Shown piece after piece: positions 48,650-58,680 of a DNA stretch of 64,000 bases. The position numbers were made by a program, and so were the translations under genes. The notes beneath the pieces are model-generated. The model had not been told where the DNA came from. It made no database searches and saw only the letters and a program-made list of their open reading frames with translations. Position 1 is the stretch's first letter. Each line of letters starts with the position of its first letter. Location: assembly GCF_000519045.1 (NCBI RefSeq), contig NZ_KI912532.1:2781867-2845866 (forward strand). Direction: 5' to 3'. This DNA comes from Dechloromonas agitata is5. Its GTDB lineage: Bacteria; Pseudomonadota; Gammaproteobacteria; Burkholderiales; Rhodocyclaceae.

Positions 48650-51411
48650 TGCACCTGCACACGCTCGACACCGACAAGAACGAACCCCTCCGCAACGACA
48701 TCCGCCTGCTCGGCCGCATTCTCGGCGATACCGTACGTGAGCAGGAGGGCGATGCCGTCTTCACGATCGTCGAGCGTGTCCGCCAGACAGCGGTGCGCTT
48801 TGCCCGCGACAACGACCCGGCCGCCCGCGCCGAACTGGCCGCCCTGCTCGATCCCTTGCCACGTGATACGACGCAGGCTGTCGTCCGCGCATTTTCCTAC
48901 TTCCTGCAACTGGCCAATATCGCCGAGGACGAGCACCACATCCGCCGGCGTCGCGCCCATGACCTGGCGGGTTCTCCGCCGCGCGAGGGCAGCCTGATTT
49001 TTGCGCTGGATTCGCTGGCGGCCGCCCAGGTCTCGCCGGACACCATCGCCGATTTCTTCGCCCATGCCCTGGTCGCCCCCGTGCTCACCGCTCACCCGAC
49101 CGAGGTGCAGCGCCAGAGCCTGATCCGCAACCACCGCGACATCGCCCGCCTGCTTGAACAGCGCGAACGCCTGCAGATGACGCCGGAAGAGGAGGCCGAG
49201 AACGACTGGGCGCTGAGCACCGCGATCCTCACCCTGTGGCAGTCGCGCATGCTGCGCCCGGTGCGGCTGAAGGTCATCGACGAGGTCAAGAACGGTATTT
49301 CCTACTTCAACGAAACCTTCTTCACCGAACTGCCGCGCCTCTACATCCAGGCCACCCAGCAGTTGCAGAAGCGCTACCCGGAAAAAGTCTGGGCCCTGCC
49401 CCCCTTCTTTCGCGTGGGCTCCTGGATCGGCGGCGACCGTGACGGCAACCCCTTCGTCACCGCCGATATCCTGCGCGAAGCCCTGCGCCTGCAATCGGCC
49501 GCCGCCCTCAACCACTACCTGACCGAAGTGCATGAACTGGGGGGCGAATTGCCGCTCTCCAACCTGCTGATCCAGGTCACCCCCGAATTGCTGGCGCTCG
49601 CCGAGCACTCCACAGACCAGTCGCCGCAACGTGCCGACGAGCCCTATCGCCGCGCCCTGTCCGGCATCTACGCGCGCCTGGCGGCCACGGCCCGTTTTCT
49701 CGACGGCATCGAGCCGGTGCGCCACGAAATCGGCAGTGCCGAGCCCTATGCCACACCGGATGCCCTGCGCGCCGATCTCAAGGTACTGGCCAATTCCCTC
49801 AAGCTCAACGGCAGCGCCCGTCTGGCCGGCGGACGCCTGCGCCGACTGCTGCGTGCCGTGCAGGTCTTCGGCTTCCACCTCGCGCCGATCGACTTGCGCC
49901 AGAACTCCGACGTACACGCCCGCACCGTGGCCGAGCTGCTGGCACAGGCCGGCCGCTGCCCGGATTACGAGGCGCTTGCCGAAGAGCGACGCATCGAGCT
50001 GCTGATCGAGGAAATCGCCACGCCCCGCCCGCTGTATTCGCCCTACCTCGACTACTCGGAAGAAAGCCAGGGCGAGCTCGCCATCTTTTTCGCCGCCCGT
50101 GAGCTGCGCCAGAAATACGGCAACGCGGCCCTGCCCAACTGCATCATCTCGAAGACCGACGGCGTCTCCGACCTGCTTGAACTCGCCTTGCTGCTCAAGG
50201 AAGCCGGCCTGCTGCTACCGGGTGAAAAACCGCGCCTCGACGTCAACATCATCCCGCTCTTCGAAACCATCGAGGATTTGCAGAAGAGTGCCGTCACCAT
50301 GGCGGGCATCTTCACGCTGCCGGCCTACCGTACCCTGATCGCCGGCCGGGGCGACGAGCACGAAGTCATGCTCGGCTACTCCGACTCCAACAAGGATGGC
50401 GGCTTCCTGACTTCCGGCTGGGAGCTCTACAAGGCCGAAATCGAACTGGCCCGCGTTTTCCAGCAGCATGGCGTACGCCTGCGCCTGTTCCACGGCCGCG
50501 GCGGCTCGGTCGGCCGCGGTGGCGGCCCGTCCTACCATGCCATCCTGGCCCAGCCGGCTGGTGCCGTGTCTGGCCAGATCCGTCTGACCGAACAGGGCGA
50601 GGTCATCTCGACCAAATACGGCAACCCGGACACCGGCCGTCGCAACCTGGAAGTGCTGCTGGCCGCCACGCTGGAAGCCAGCCTGACCGACCACGAGAAC
50701 CAGATCGAGCCTGCCCAGCCCTTCCATGCCGTGATGGACGACCTGTCTACTCGCGCCTTCAACGCCTATCGCGGCCTGGTCTATGAAACGCCGGGTTTCA
50801 CCACCTATTTCCGGCAATCGACGGTCGTTTCCGAGATCGCCTCGCTGAACATCGGCAGCCGCCCCGCCTCGCGCAAGGCCTCCGACCGCATCGAAGACCT
50901 GCGCGCCATTCCCTGGGTCTTCAGCTGGGCGCAGTGCCGGCTGATGCTACCCGGCTGGTTCGGCTTCGGCTCGGCCGTGGAGGGTTATCTAGCGAACAAT
51001 CCGGACGGCCTGGCCACGCTGCGCCGCATGCTGAAGTCCTGGCCGTTCTTCCGCACCCTGCTCTCCAACATGGACATGGTGCTGGCCAAGACCGACCTCG
51101 CCATTGCCTCGCGCTACGCCGAGCTGGTCGCCGACGTCGAGCTGCGTGAGCGCATCTTCAGCCGCATCAAGGCGGAATGGGAACTCACCCGCCGCCACCT
51201 GCTGGCCATCGAGGAGCGCGACGAGCTGCTGGCCGACAACCCGATGCTGCTCAATTCTCTGAAGCTGCGCGCGCCCTACATGGACCCGCTGAACCATCTG
51301 CAGGTCGAACTGCTCAAGCGCCATCGTGCCGGCGACACCGACGAGCGGATCGCCCGCGGCATCCACCTGACGATCAACGGCATCGCTTCCGGGCTGCGCA
51401 ACAGCGGTTAA
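48649..51411 (+). CDS. ppc: Phosphoenolpyruvate carboxylase
   Basis: A 920-residue enzyme adding bicarbonate to PEP to form oxaloacetate, replenishing the TCA cycle. Catalytic blocks: the essential His in VLTAHPTEVQRQS (near residue 148), GSWIGGDRDGNPFV, GYSDSNKDGGF, FHGRGGSVGRGGGPS near 617, and the C-terminal RNSG end. Full length. Start overlaps the stop of the universal stress gene. ppsR follows 9 bases downstream, so PEP synthesis control and PEP use are encoded together. Confidence 0.98.
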   Translation: MHLHTLDTDKNEPLRNDIRLLGRILGDTVREQEGDAVFTIVERVRQTAVRFARDNDPAARAELAALLDPLPRDTTQAVVRAFSYFLQLANIAEDEHHIRRRRAHDLAGSPPREGSLIFALDSLAAAQVSPDTIADFFAHALVAPVLTAHPTEVQRQSLIRNHRDIARLLEQRERLQMTPEEEAENDWALSTAILTLWQSRMLRPVRLKVIDEVKNGISYFNETFFTELPRLYIQATQQLQKRYPEKVWALPPFFRVGSWIGGDRDGNPFVTADILREALRLQSAAALNHYLTEVHELGGELPLSNLLIQVTPELLALAEHSTDQSPQRADEPYRRALSGIYARLAATARFLDGIEPVRHEIGSAEPYATPDALRADLKVLANSLKLNGSARLAGGRLRRLLRAVQVFGFHLAPIDLRQNSDVHARTVAELLAQAGRCPDYEALAEERRIELLIEEIATPRPLYSPYLDYSEESQGELAIFFAARELRQKYGNAALPNCIISKTDGVSDLLELALLLKEAGLLLPGEKPRLDVNIIPLFETIEDLQKSAVTMAGIFTLPAYRTLIAGRGDEHEVMLGYSDSNKDGGFLTSGWELYKAEIELARVFQQHGVRLRLFHGRGGSVGRGGGPSYHAILAQPAGAVSGQIRLTEQGEVISTKYGNPDTGRRNLEVLLAATLEASLTDHENQIEPAQPFHAVMDDLSTRAFNAYRGLVYETPGFTTYFRQSTVVSEIASLNIGSRPASRKASDRIEDLRAIPWVFSWAQCRLMLPGWFGFGSAVEGYLANNPDGLATLRRMLKSWPFFRTLLSNMDMVLAKTDLAIASRYAELVADVELRERIFSRIKAEWELTRRHLLAIEERDELLADNPMLLNSLKLRAPYMDPLNHLQVELLKRHRAGDTDERIARGIHLTINGIASGLRNSG

Positions 51412-52239
<828 letters not shown>

Positions 52240-52261
52240 ATCGCGGTGGTCCCCCCCGACA

Positions 52262-52300
52262 ACAAGACGGCGCATGCTTTCCAGTGCGCCGTCTTCCTTT
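52262..52300 (+). terminator. Intrinsic terminator after ppsR
   Basis: AAGACGGCGCA (52264-52274) is the exact inverted repeat of TGCGCCGTCTT (52285-52295), with a 10-base loop and a following CCTTTGG. It lies 25 bases after the ppsR stop. Confidence 0.75.
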
Positions 52301-52334
52301 GGGGGAGAGCAGACTTCCGCGCGTCGGGCCTCCC

Positions 52335-52573
52335 TCAACGCCCGCTCGGCAAGGCCAGCAATTCATCCCTGGCTGGAATTCGCCCGGACACCTTGACCTC
52401 CTCGTCGATCACCAGAGCCGGCGTCATCACGATCGGATAGGCCATATGATCCGGTCCATCTCCTTGACATGCTCGAAGCGTGCGTCGATCCCCAACGCGG
52501 CCACCGCTTCGCGGGTCAGTTGCTCCAGACGGTTGCACTTGGCACGGCCGGTGCCGAGTATGTTGATCAGCAT
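52335..52573 (-). pseudogene. Frameshifted thioredoxin-family (redox-active disulphide) protein
   Basis: The ATG at 52571-52573 opens a protein beginning MLINILGTGRAKCNRLEQL, the start of the small TM0996-type thioredoxin-like family (the usual motif here is C-X2-C; in this copy it is GRAKCNRL with a single Cys). After VKEMDRI the frame shifts near 52445, and the rest of the domain, MAYPIVMTPALVIDEEVKVSG, continues in another frame to 52335. The break looks like a duplicated AT within ATCATATGG. These proteins usually accompany an ArsR regulator and a DUF318 permease, which are both broken next to it. Confidence 0.7.
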
Positions 52574-53021
52574 GGTGCGCTCCTTTCTCCCGCCTTGCGG
52601 CGGATTTCGATCCAATGCAGCGCGCCCACGATGAGCGCGACGAAGCTCCCTTGAGAACCGGGCGACCAAGCCAACATAGGTCCAGGCCCGCAGCTTGCCG
52701 ATAATGGCGGCAGTAATCAGGATGCTTTGCAGCGACAGTTCCGGATCGGCCATCAGGTAAGCGATGAGCGGCCCCGGATGCATGCCGAGCGACAGGAACA
52801 TATTGGCGATAGGCACTTCGACGAGGGTCGGGAAGTACATGAACACCCCGAATCCACTCGGGCTGAATGAATCTGCGAATGACGCCGACCAGGAAGACAC
52901 CGACCACCCGCAACGGGAAAATCATCTTCACAAAACGCCAGGTTTCCCACAGCCATTGCTGCACGTCCCGGGCCTCGAAGCGTCGGGTCAGCGGAATCAG
53001 CAGCAGGCAGAAGAGCGTCAC
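52567..53021 (-). pseudogene. Decayed DUF318/YraQ-type permease remnant
   Basis: Permease-like sequence is spread over three minus-strand frames. One frame gives LFCLLLIPLTRR through VGVFLVGVIRRFIQPEW; a second frame picks up at about 52860 with GVFMYFPTLVEVPIANMF, HPGPLIAYLMADPEL and AAIIGKLRAWTYVGLV; a third ends with FVALIVGALHWIEIRRK and a stop at 52567. The N-terminal half is missing and parts between the frames seem deleted. Full-length relatives (about 330-400 residues) are associated with arsenic or metal-resistance loci. Confidence 0.7.
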
Positions 53022-53298
53022 CGCAGCAGTTGCTGGCCAGGAAAGCGATCAGGTCGTCCATCGTGGCGTAATTGGCCGAATAACGGATGAAACGGCTTTC
53101 CCGCTCCCCGCCAATCAAGCCCGCCGGGCTCAAATGGGCTAGATGGAAGGAGAGCGTGGCCGGCGCCATGCCCAGTTGCTCGCCAATCGCACTGGGGTTG
53201 ATGCCTTCTGGTCCGGCCTCGACCAACAGACGGAAGATCGCCAACCGGGATTCATCCCTCAGGGCAGCAAGCAGTTCGGCAGCACTCAACGTTTCCAT
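52753..53298 (-). CDS. ArsR-family winged-helix regulator fused out of frame to permease debris
   Basis: The first 93 or so residues form a complete ArsR/SmtB winged-helix domain: ELLAALRDESRLAIFRLL, PSAIGEQLGMAPATLSFHLA in the recognition region, and FIRYSANYATMDDLIAFL, ending at NCCG. The open frame then runs on to 52753 through permease DNA in the wrong frame, giving about 85 unrelated Ser/Cys/Arg-rich residues. The natural C-terminus has been lost by a deletion near 53020. DNA binding could survive, but the target operon (permease and thioredoxin) is broken. Confidence 0.6.
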   Translation of the reverse strand: METLSAAELLAALRDESRLAIFRLLVEAGPEGINPSAIGEQLGMAPATLSFHLAHLSPAGLIGGERESRFIRYSANYATMDDLIAFLASNCCGDALLPAADSADPTLRGPGRAAMAVGNLAFCEDDFPVAGGRCLPGRRHSQIHSARVDSGCSCTSRPSSKCLSPICSCRSACIRGRSSLT

Positions 53299-53412
53299 GG
53301 TCCGAGTGCTATCGAACTATTGAGTAAAGTCCAGCGGGGTTTTCTGAGGCCTTGCGGAAAAATGATCGCCGCTGGCCAGTCCGTCGCCAGGCAGCGTAAT
53401 AAGCGGTGCAGT

Positions 53413-54183
53413 TCAGGCCTGGCGGCGGCGCACCATCTCGAACAGGCAGACCGCGGCGGCGGCTCCGACGTTGAGGGACTCGACCGCACCCGGCATGGGA
53501 ATCCGGATACGGCAGTCCGCTGCGGCAATCAGTTCCTGGCGAACCCCCTGCCCCTCGGCGCCGAAAATCCAGGCAACCGCCCCACCCCACTGCGCGGCAT
53601 AGAGCGAAGTGGCGCCATCCAGACAGGTGACAGCCGTCGTTCCTTGATAGCGCGAAACGAATTCGCCGAGATCGGCATTTTCGTGAATGGCCAGCGCGAA
53701 ATGAGCGCCCTGTCCGGCGCGCAGCACCTTCGGCGACCAAGCAGCAGCGCAGCCGGGGCTGAGCAGCGCTTGCGTCACGCCAGCCGCCGCCGCCGTACGC
53801 AGCAAGGTCCCGACATTGCCGGGATCCTGCACGCCGTCGAGCAGCAGAGCGTCCCTGCCTGGCTGCAGGGGGGGCGTCGCCATGGGCCAGGCGGCCAGCG
53901 CCAGCAGGCCACTTGGTGTATCGACCGGAGCGACATCCTGTAGCAGCGCATCAGCCAGTACCACGATCTCCCGCCCAGCCACCAGGCGCACAATTTCATC
54001 TCCCGCCAGGGCGGATTCACCAACGATCAGGCTGTCTACCGGACCGATGGCCTGCTCGTAGGCTTCGACGAGATGCACACCGTCGAGAACGATGCGCCCC
54101 GCCTTGCGCCGCTCGCGCCCGGACTCCGCCAGTTTCCTGAGTTGCTTGAAAAAGGCGTTGTCGCGGGAATGGATCAGTTTCAT
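53413..54183 (-). CDS. TrmH/SpoU-family RNA methyltransferase
   Basis: A 256-residue 2'-O-ribose RNA methyltransferase with the SPOUT knot. N-terminal substrate-binding domain has [20 protein letters not shown] and [14 protein letters not shown]-terminal motifs: [19 protein letters not shown] (motif 1 with the conserved Asn and Arg), [10 protein letters not shown] (motif 2) and [18 protein letters not shown] (motif 3). The ATG at 54181-54183 overlaps the rnhB stop by four bases, putting it at the end of the envelope operon. Target (rRNA or tRNA) unknown. Confidence 0.92.
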   Translation of the reverse strand: MKLIHSRDNAFFKQLRKLAESGRERRKAGRIVLDGVHLVEAYEQAIGPVDSLIVGESALAGDEIVRLVAGREIVVLADALLQDVAPVDTPSGLLALAAWPMATPPLQPGRDALLLDGVQDPGNVGTLLRTAAAAGVTQALLSPGCAAAWSPKVLRAGQGAHFALAIHENADLGEFVSRYQGTTAVTCLDGATSLYAAQWGGAVAWIFGAEGQGVRQELIAAADCRIRIPMPGAVESLNVGAAAAVCLFEMVRRRQA

Positions 54184-54770
54184 AACAGCGAAAGTTGCTG
54201 AGCGACCGGCCCGAAGCTCTTGCGATGCACCGGCGACGCGCCATGCGCTTGCAGCGCGGCACAGTGGGCAGCAGTCGGGTAGCCCATGTGCCGATCGAAA
54301 CCGTACTGTGGATACTGCGCGTGCAGGGCGAGCATCCCGGCATCGCGGACGGTCTTGGCCAGAATGGAGGCAGCCGCGATCGATGCAATCTTGCCATCCC
54401 CCTTGACCACGGCTTCGACCGGAATATCGAGGCGGGGACAACGATTGCCGTCAACCAGCGCACTTTCCGGCCGAACCGACAAGCCGGCCACCGCCCGCTG
54501 CATGGCGAGCAACGTCGCCTGCAGGATATTGAGGCGGTCGATCTCCTCGACGCTCGCCTCGGCGACACACCAGGCCAGGGCATTCTGTCGAATCAGATCG
54601 GCGAGCGCCACACGCTTCCGTTCGCTCAACTTCTTGGAATCGTTCAAACCGGCAATCGGCCTCGCCGGATCGAGAATGACGGCGGCTGCCACGACCGGTC
54701 CGGCCAGCGGGCCGCGCCCGGCCTCGTCGATACCACAGACGAGGCCGCCGGGAACGATCAGTTCAGGCAT
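54180..54770 (-). CDS. rnhB: Ribonuclease HII
   Basis: A 196-residue endonuclease cutting the RNA strand of RNA-DNA hybrids and single ribonucleotides in DNA. The N-terminal [14 protein letters not shown] gives the catalytic Asp-Glu pair, with a third acidic residue in [29 protein letters not shown] is typical of RNase HII. It overlaps lpxB by 13 bases and the TrmH-type gene by 4, the usual lpxB-rnhB order in proteobacteria. Confidence 0.96.
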   Translation of the reverse strand: MPELIVPGGLVCGIDEAGRGPLAGPVVAAAVILDPARPIAGLNDSKKLSERKRVALADLIRQNALAWCVAEASVEEIDRLNILQATLLAMQRAVAGLSVRPESALVDGNRCPRLDIPVEAVVKGDGKIASIAAASILAKTVRDAGMLALHAQYPQYGFDRHMGYPTAAHCAALQAHGASPVHRKSFGPVAQQLSLL

Positions 54771-55906
54771 TCGATGACCGCCCGGGCAGCCTTGTCAGCG
54801 GTGTTCTGGCGTAACCGCAGGTGGATGTCGGTGAACGCCTCCTCAACCGCCGCGGCGTTTTCCTTGTCGCCATACAGCTTGACGAGTTCCTCGGCCAACC
54901 GCTCGGGCGTCGCCTCATCCTGAAGGATTTCCGGCACGACGAAACGCCCGGCCAGCACGTTGGGCAGCCCGACGTACGGCAGATAGGCCATGCGCTTCAT
55001 CAGCCAGTACGAAAACTTGGCGATCTTGTAGGTGATGACCATCGGCCGCTTGAGCAGGGCCGCCTCCAGCGTCGCGGTCCCGCTCGCCACCAGCGATACG
55101 TCAGCCGCACCGAGCGCATCCTGGGCATGGCCAAACAGCAGACGGAACGGTACTTCAGTGGCCTGCCGCTTGTAGATCGCCGTTTCGAACTGCAGGCGCG
55201 TCTCGCGCGTCGCCAGCGGCACGACGAAAACCGCCTGCGGCAGGAAGCGCTCGCGGATGATCTTGGCCGTTTCGACAAAGGTTTCCGCCATCATCTCCAG
55301 TTCGCCGCGCCGGCTGCCCGGCAACAGCGCAAAGACCGGGTTGTTGCGGGGCAGCGCCAGCTTTTCGCGTACCGCTACCTTGTTGGTTTCCAGCGGAATG
55401 ATGTCGGCCAGCGGATGCCCGACATAGGTCACCGGCACGCGCTCCTTTTCATAGAGCGGCGGCTCCATCGGGAAAAGTGCCAGAACCCGGTTAACCGCTC
55501 GGGCGATTTTCTTGACGCGCCCGCCGCGCCAGGCCCAGATTGACGGACTGACGTAATGGATGGTGCGTATGCCCTCCGCCTTGAGATCGGCTTCCAGACC
55601 GAGATTGAAATCCGGTGCATCGACCCCGATGAAGACATCAGGCCGCAGTTCCAGCAAGCGGTGCTTCAACTGGCGGCGGATGCCGGCGATTTCGCGATAA
55701 TGCTTCAGCGCGTCCCAATAGCCCATGACCGATAGCTTTTCCATCGGCCACCAGCTGTCGAAACCCTGCGCCTGCATCTTCGGTCCGCCGATGCCGTAGA
55801 AAACGGCATCCGGCAGATGCTGCTTCAACGCGGCAATCAAGTGGCTGGCCAGGAGATCCCCGGAGGCCTCTCCCGCCACCACGGCGATACGAACTGCCTT
55901 CCCCAT
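54758..55906 (-). CDS. lpxB: Lipid-A-disaccharide synthase
   Basis: A 382-residue glycosyltransferase joining UDP-2,3-diacylglucosamine and lipid X into the lipid A disaccharide at the inner membrane. Family blocks include the start [55 protein letters not shown] and the nucleotide-sugar site [15 protein letters not shown]-like stretch ([19 protein letters not shown]). Full length. It follows lpxA by one base and overlaps rnhB, as in the conserved lpxA-lpxB-rnhB order. Confidence 0.97.
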   Translation of the reverse strand: MGKAVRIAVVAGEASGDLLASHLIAALKQHLPDAVFYGIGGPKMQAQGFDSWWPMEKLSVMGYWDALKHYREIAGIRRQLKHRLLELRPDVFIGVDAPDFNLGLEADLKAEGIRTIHYVSPSIWAWRGGRVKKIARAVNRVLALFPMEPPLYEKERVPVTYVGHPLADIIPLETNKVAVREKLALPRNNPVFALLPGSRRGELEMMAETFVETAKIIRERFLPQAVFVVPLATRETRLQFETAIYKRQATEVPFRLLFGHAQDALGAADVSLVASGTATLEAALLKRPMVITYKIAKFSYWLMKRMAYLPYVGLPNVLAGRFVVPEILQDEATPERLAEELVKLYGDKENAAAVEEAFTDIHLRLRQNTADKAARAVIECLN

Positions 55907-55907
55907 G

Positions 55908-56678
55908 TCAGCGAATGATGCCGCGCTTCGAGACCTCGAGGAAATCGACGAAACGCTGAACGTCCGGTTGGGTCTTGGCGTCCTCGATCAGCTTGGCCTT
56001 CGCCTCTTCGAGCAACAGGCCCGATTTGTACAGGGTGCGGTAGGCCCGCTTCAGCGAGGTGATCGCATCCGCCGTGAAACCGCGCCGCTTCAAGCCCTCG
56101 ACGTTGATACCGTAAGGCTGCGCCGTATTGCCGGCCGCCATCAGGTAAGGCGGCACATCCTGCAGGATGACCGTGCTGACTGCCGTCATGACATGAGCCC
56201 CGATGCGGCAGAACTGATGCACGCCGGTGAAACCGCCGAGAATTGCCCAGTCATCGACCACCACATGACCGGCCAGCGAGGCATTGTTGGCGAAGGTTAC
56301 CTTGTTGCCGACCTGGCAATCGTGCGCGATATGCACGTAGGCCATGATCCAGTTGTCGTCGCCAATCGAGGTCACGCCGCGATCCTGCACCGTGCCCAGG
56401 TTAAAGGTGCAAAACTCGCGAATGGTGTTGCGGTCGCCGATCTCCAGACGGGTCGGTTCGCCGGCATATTTCTTGTCCTGCGGCACTTCACCCAGCGAGC
56501 AGAACTGGAAGATGCGGTTGTCGCGCCCGATACGGGTATGGCCCCGGATCACGCAATGCGGTCCGATGATCGTGTTGTCACCAATCTCGACGTGCGGACC
56601 GATGATCGAATAGGGGCCGATCTCGACATTGGCGCCGATTTTGGCGCCCGGATCGACCAGTGCAGTCGCGTGGATCAT
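55908..56678 (-). CDS. lpxA: UDP-N-acetylglucosamine acyltransferase
   Basis: A 256-residue left-handed beta-helix acyltransferase, first step of lipid A synthesis, moving a 3-hydroxyacyl chain from ACP to UDP-GlcNAc. The N-terminal half consists of hexapeptide repeats ([20 protein letters not shown]); the catalytic His region is [14 protein letters not shown] (about residue 125), and [19 protein letters not shown] follows. Full length. One base separates it from fabZ, and its ACP substrate chain is shared with FabZ chemistry. Confidence 0.97.
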   Translation of the reverse strand: MIHATALVDPGAKIGANVEIGPYSIIGPHVEIGDNTIIGPHCVIRGHTRIGRDNRIFQFCSLGEVPQDKKYAGEPTRLEIGDRNTIREFCTFNLGTVQDRGVTSIGDDNWIMAYVHIAHDCQVGNKVTFANNASLAGHVVVDDWAILGGFTGVHQFCRIGAHVMTAVSTVILQDVPPYLMAAGNTAQPYGINVEGLKRRGFTADAITSLKRAYRTLYKSGLLLEEAKAKLIEDAKTQPDVQRFVDFLEVSKRGIIR

Positions 56679-56679
56679 G

Positions 56680-57114
56680 TCAGAGATCCCGCTTGGCGCA
56701 CATCAGGCGGGCCTCGGCCGCCAGTTGGCCATCGACACGGGCCTCGCCCTTGAATTTCCAGACACCACGCATCTGGCGCTCGATCTCGACATGCAGGTGC
56801 AACTGGTCGCCCGGCATGACCGGGCGCTTGAAGCGCGCCTCGTCGATCCCAGCGAAATAGAAAACATCGCTCTGCGTCGGCTTCTTGTCCTCAGTCTTGA
56901 ACGACAGAATGCCGGCGGCCTGGGCCAGGGCTTCCATGATCAGCACGCCCGGCATCACCGGGTGGTGCGGAAAGTGGCCAACGAAGAAGGGTTCGTTAAT
57001 GGTCACGTTCTTGTACGCGTGAATGGACTTGCCCGGAACAACCTCGACCACACGGTCGATCAGCAGGAAGGGGTAGCGGTGCGGCAAGTACTCAAGAATT
57101 TCGTGAATATCCAT
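56680..57114 (-). CDS. fabZ: 3-hydroxyacyl-ACP dehydratase FabZ
   Basis: A 144-residue hotdog dehydratase of fatty-acid elongation. The active site is [14 protein letters not shown] with the catalytic His near residue 11, [20 protein letters not shown] with the catalytic Glu near 61, and the C-terminal [13 protein letters not shown]. Full length. It lies between lpxD and lpxA in the conserved lpxD-fabZ-lpxA-lpxB order, where fatty-acid elongation and lipid A synthesis compete for 3-hydroxyacyl-ACP. Confidence 0.97.
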   Translation of the reverse strand: MDIHEILEYLPHRYPFLLIDRVVEVVPGKSIHAYKNVTINEPFFVGHFPHHPVMPGVLIMEALAQAAGILSFKTEDKKPTQSDVFYFAGIDEARFKRPVMPGDQLHLHVEIERQMRGVWKFKGEARVDGQLAAEARLMCAKRDL

Positions 57115-57118
57115 TTAA

Positions 57119-58162
57119 TCAACCCTCTATATCTTTTTGTTTAAGTATTTTCTCAAGTTCAGAAATGCGATCGGCCAGCTTGGACAAACGACGCAGATGC
57201 GATGCGTTACGCAACCACTCCTCATGCGTATCGATCGGGAAGACGCTGGTATATACACCCGGCTTGGCAATGCTCTTCATCAGGGTCGACCCGCCGGAAA
57301 TCGTCGTCCCGGCCGCGATATTGAGATGCCCGGAAACCATCCCGGCGCCGCCAACAATGCAATGCTCACCAAATACCGTACTACCCGCAATACCGGCACA
57401 CCCGGCCATCACCGAATTCCTGCCGATTACGCAGTTATGACCGATATGCACGAGATTATCGAGCTTGCAGCCATCTTCGACGATGGTATCGTCCAGCGCC
57501 CCGCGGTCAACTGTCGTATTGGCCCCGATTTCGACATCATTGCCGATCAGGACTCGACCGATTTGCGGAATCTTCACCCACTCCTGGCCATCCGGCGCGA
57601 AACCGAAACCATCGGCACCAATCACCGCACCAGCATGGATGATGCAGCGCTGACCGATCTGGCAACCGTCGTAAACCGTCACGCGGGGATAAAGCACCGA
57701 GCCATCGCCAATAGAGACACCGTCACCGATGACACAACCGGCATTGATGACGACCCCTTCGCCCAGCGTCACACCCTTGCCGACCGAAACATGTGGGCCG
57801 ATGGAAGTGCTTGCGGGCACTGCCGATTCGAGTACCGCACTAGCGTGAATGCCATTGAAACCTGCCTGATACGGGTTCAGCAAGGTCGCCACCCGTGCGT
57901 AATAAGCATAGGGGTTGGCTGTTACGATGCGGGCTCCAGGAAAATCTGCCGCCGCATCGCCCCGCAGAATCATGGCCGACGCCCGGCAAGTCGCCAGTTG
58001 GCTCCGCAGTTTCGGGTTGGACAGGAAGGCGATGTCTCCATCACCAGCCGCCGCCAGTGACGCCACCCGCGAAATACGCGTTTGTGCATCTCCAAGCACA
58101 TCGCCGCCCAATTGGGCGGCGATCTCGGCAAGCGTGAACGAAAGCTCGTTCGTCTCGGCCAT
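57119..58162 (-). CDS. lpxD: UDP-3-O-(3-hydroxyacyl)glucosamine N-acyltransferase
   Basis: A 347-residue lipid A enzyme adding the N-linked 3-hydroxyacyl chain. The N-terminal uridine-binding domain (about 1-100) is followed by hexapeptide repeats (VIGDGVSIGDGSVLYPRVTV) and the catalytic His region LDNLVHIGHNCVIGRNSV. A short C-terminal helix SKLADRISELEKIL follows. Full length. The start overlaps the skp stop by one base (TAATG). DNA around 57110-57180 is more AT-rich than its neighbours. Confidence 0.97.
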   Translation of the reverse strand: MAETNELSFTLAEIAAQLGGDVLGDAQTRISRVASLAAAGDGDIAFLSNPKLRSQLATCRASAMILRGDAAADFPGARIVTANPYAYYARVATLLNPYQAGFNGIHASAVLESAVPASTSIGPHVSVGKGVTLGEGVVINAGCVIGDGVSIGDGSVLYPRVTVYDGCQIGQRCIIHAGAVIGADGFGFAPDGQEWVKIPQIGRVLIGNDVEIGANTTVDRGALDDTIVEDGCKLDNLVHIGHNCVIGRNSVMAGCAGIAGSTVFGEHCIVGGAGMVSGHLNIAAGTTISGGSTLMKSIAKPGVYTSVFPIDTHEEWLRNASHLRRLSKLADRISELEKILKQKDIEG

Positions 58163-58665
58163 TATTTGGCTTCCGACAGCGCCTTGATCACGCGATCCGT
58201 AATATCCAGACGCGGGCTAACCCACACGACATCCTGCAGGATCAGGTCGTACTTGTCGCTTTCAGCAATCTGCTTGATCGCCTTGTTGGCTTTTTCGATC
58301 ACGGCAGCGTTCTCTTCGTTCTGGCGCAGGTTCAGGTCCTCGCGGAATTCACGCTGGCGACGCTGGAATTCACGCGACAGTTCGCCGAATTCCTTTTCCT
58401 TGGAGCGGCGCTCGCTCTCCGCCATCGTGACCGAATTTTTTTCCAGGTTTTCCTGCAGGCCCTGCAATTGCTTGGCCATACGCTGCAGATCCTGATCGCG
58501 CTTGGCGAATTCGCCTTCCAGCTTCTTCGCCGCCTTCTGGGCAGCCGGAGCATCACGGAAAATCCGCTGGGTGTTGACGTAGCCGACCTTCAATTCGGCA
58601 GCGGAAGCACCGGTCACGAACAATGCGGACATCAGGGATGCCAGGACAAGGGATTTAACTTTCAA
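58162..58665 (-). CDS. skp: OmpH/Skp family periplasmic chaperone
   Basis: A 167-residue exported protein. Signal peptide VLASLMSALFVTGASA with cleavage near residue 22, then a short beta strand ELKVGYVNTQRIFRDAP and a long coiled-coil-rich helical part (about 45-125), ending in ADKYDLILQDVVWVSPRLDI-type strand (SDKYDLILQDVVWVSP). Skp trimers hold unfolded outer-membrane proteins for delivery to BamA, whose gene lies 15 bases upstream in the operon. Confidence 0.95.
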   Translation of the reverse strand: MKVKSLVLASLMSALFVTGASAAELKVGYVNTQRIFRDAPAAQKAAKKLEGEFAKRDQDLQRMAKQLQGLQENLEKNSVTMAESERRSKEKEFGELSREFQRRQREFREDLNLRQNEENAAVIEKANKAIKQIAESDKYDLILQDVVWVSPRLDITDRVIKALSEAK

Positions 58666-58680
58666 CTTGATACTCCTGAA

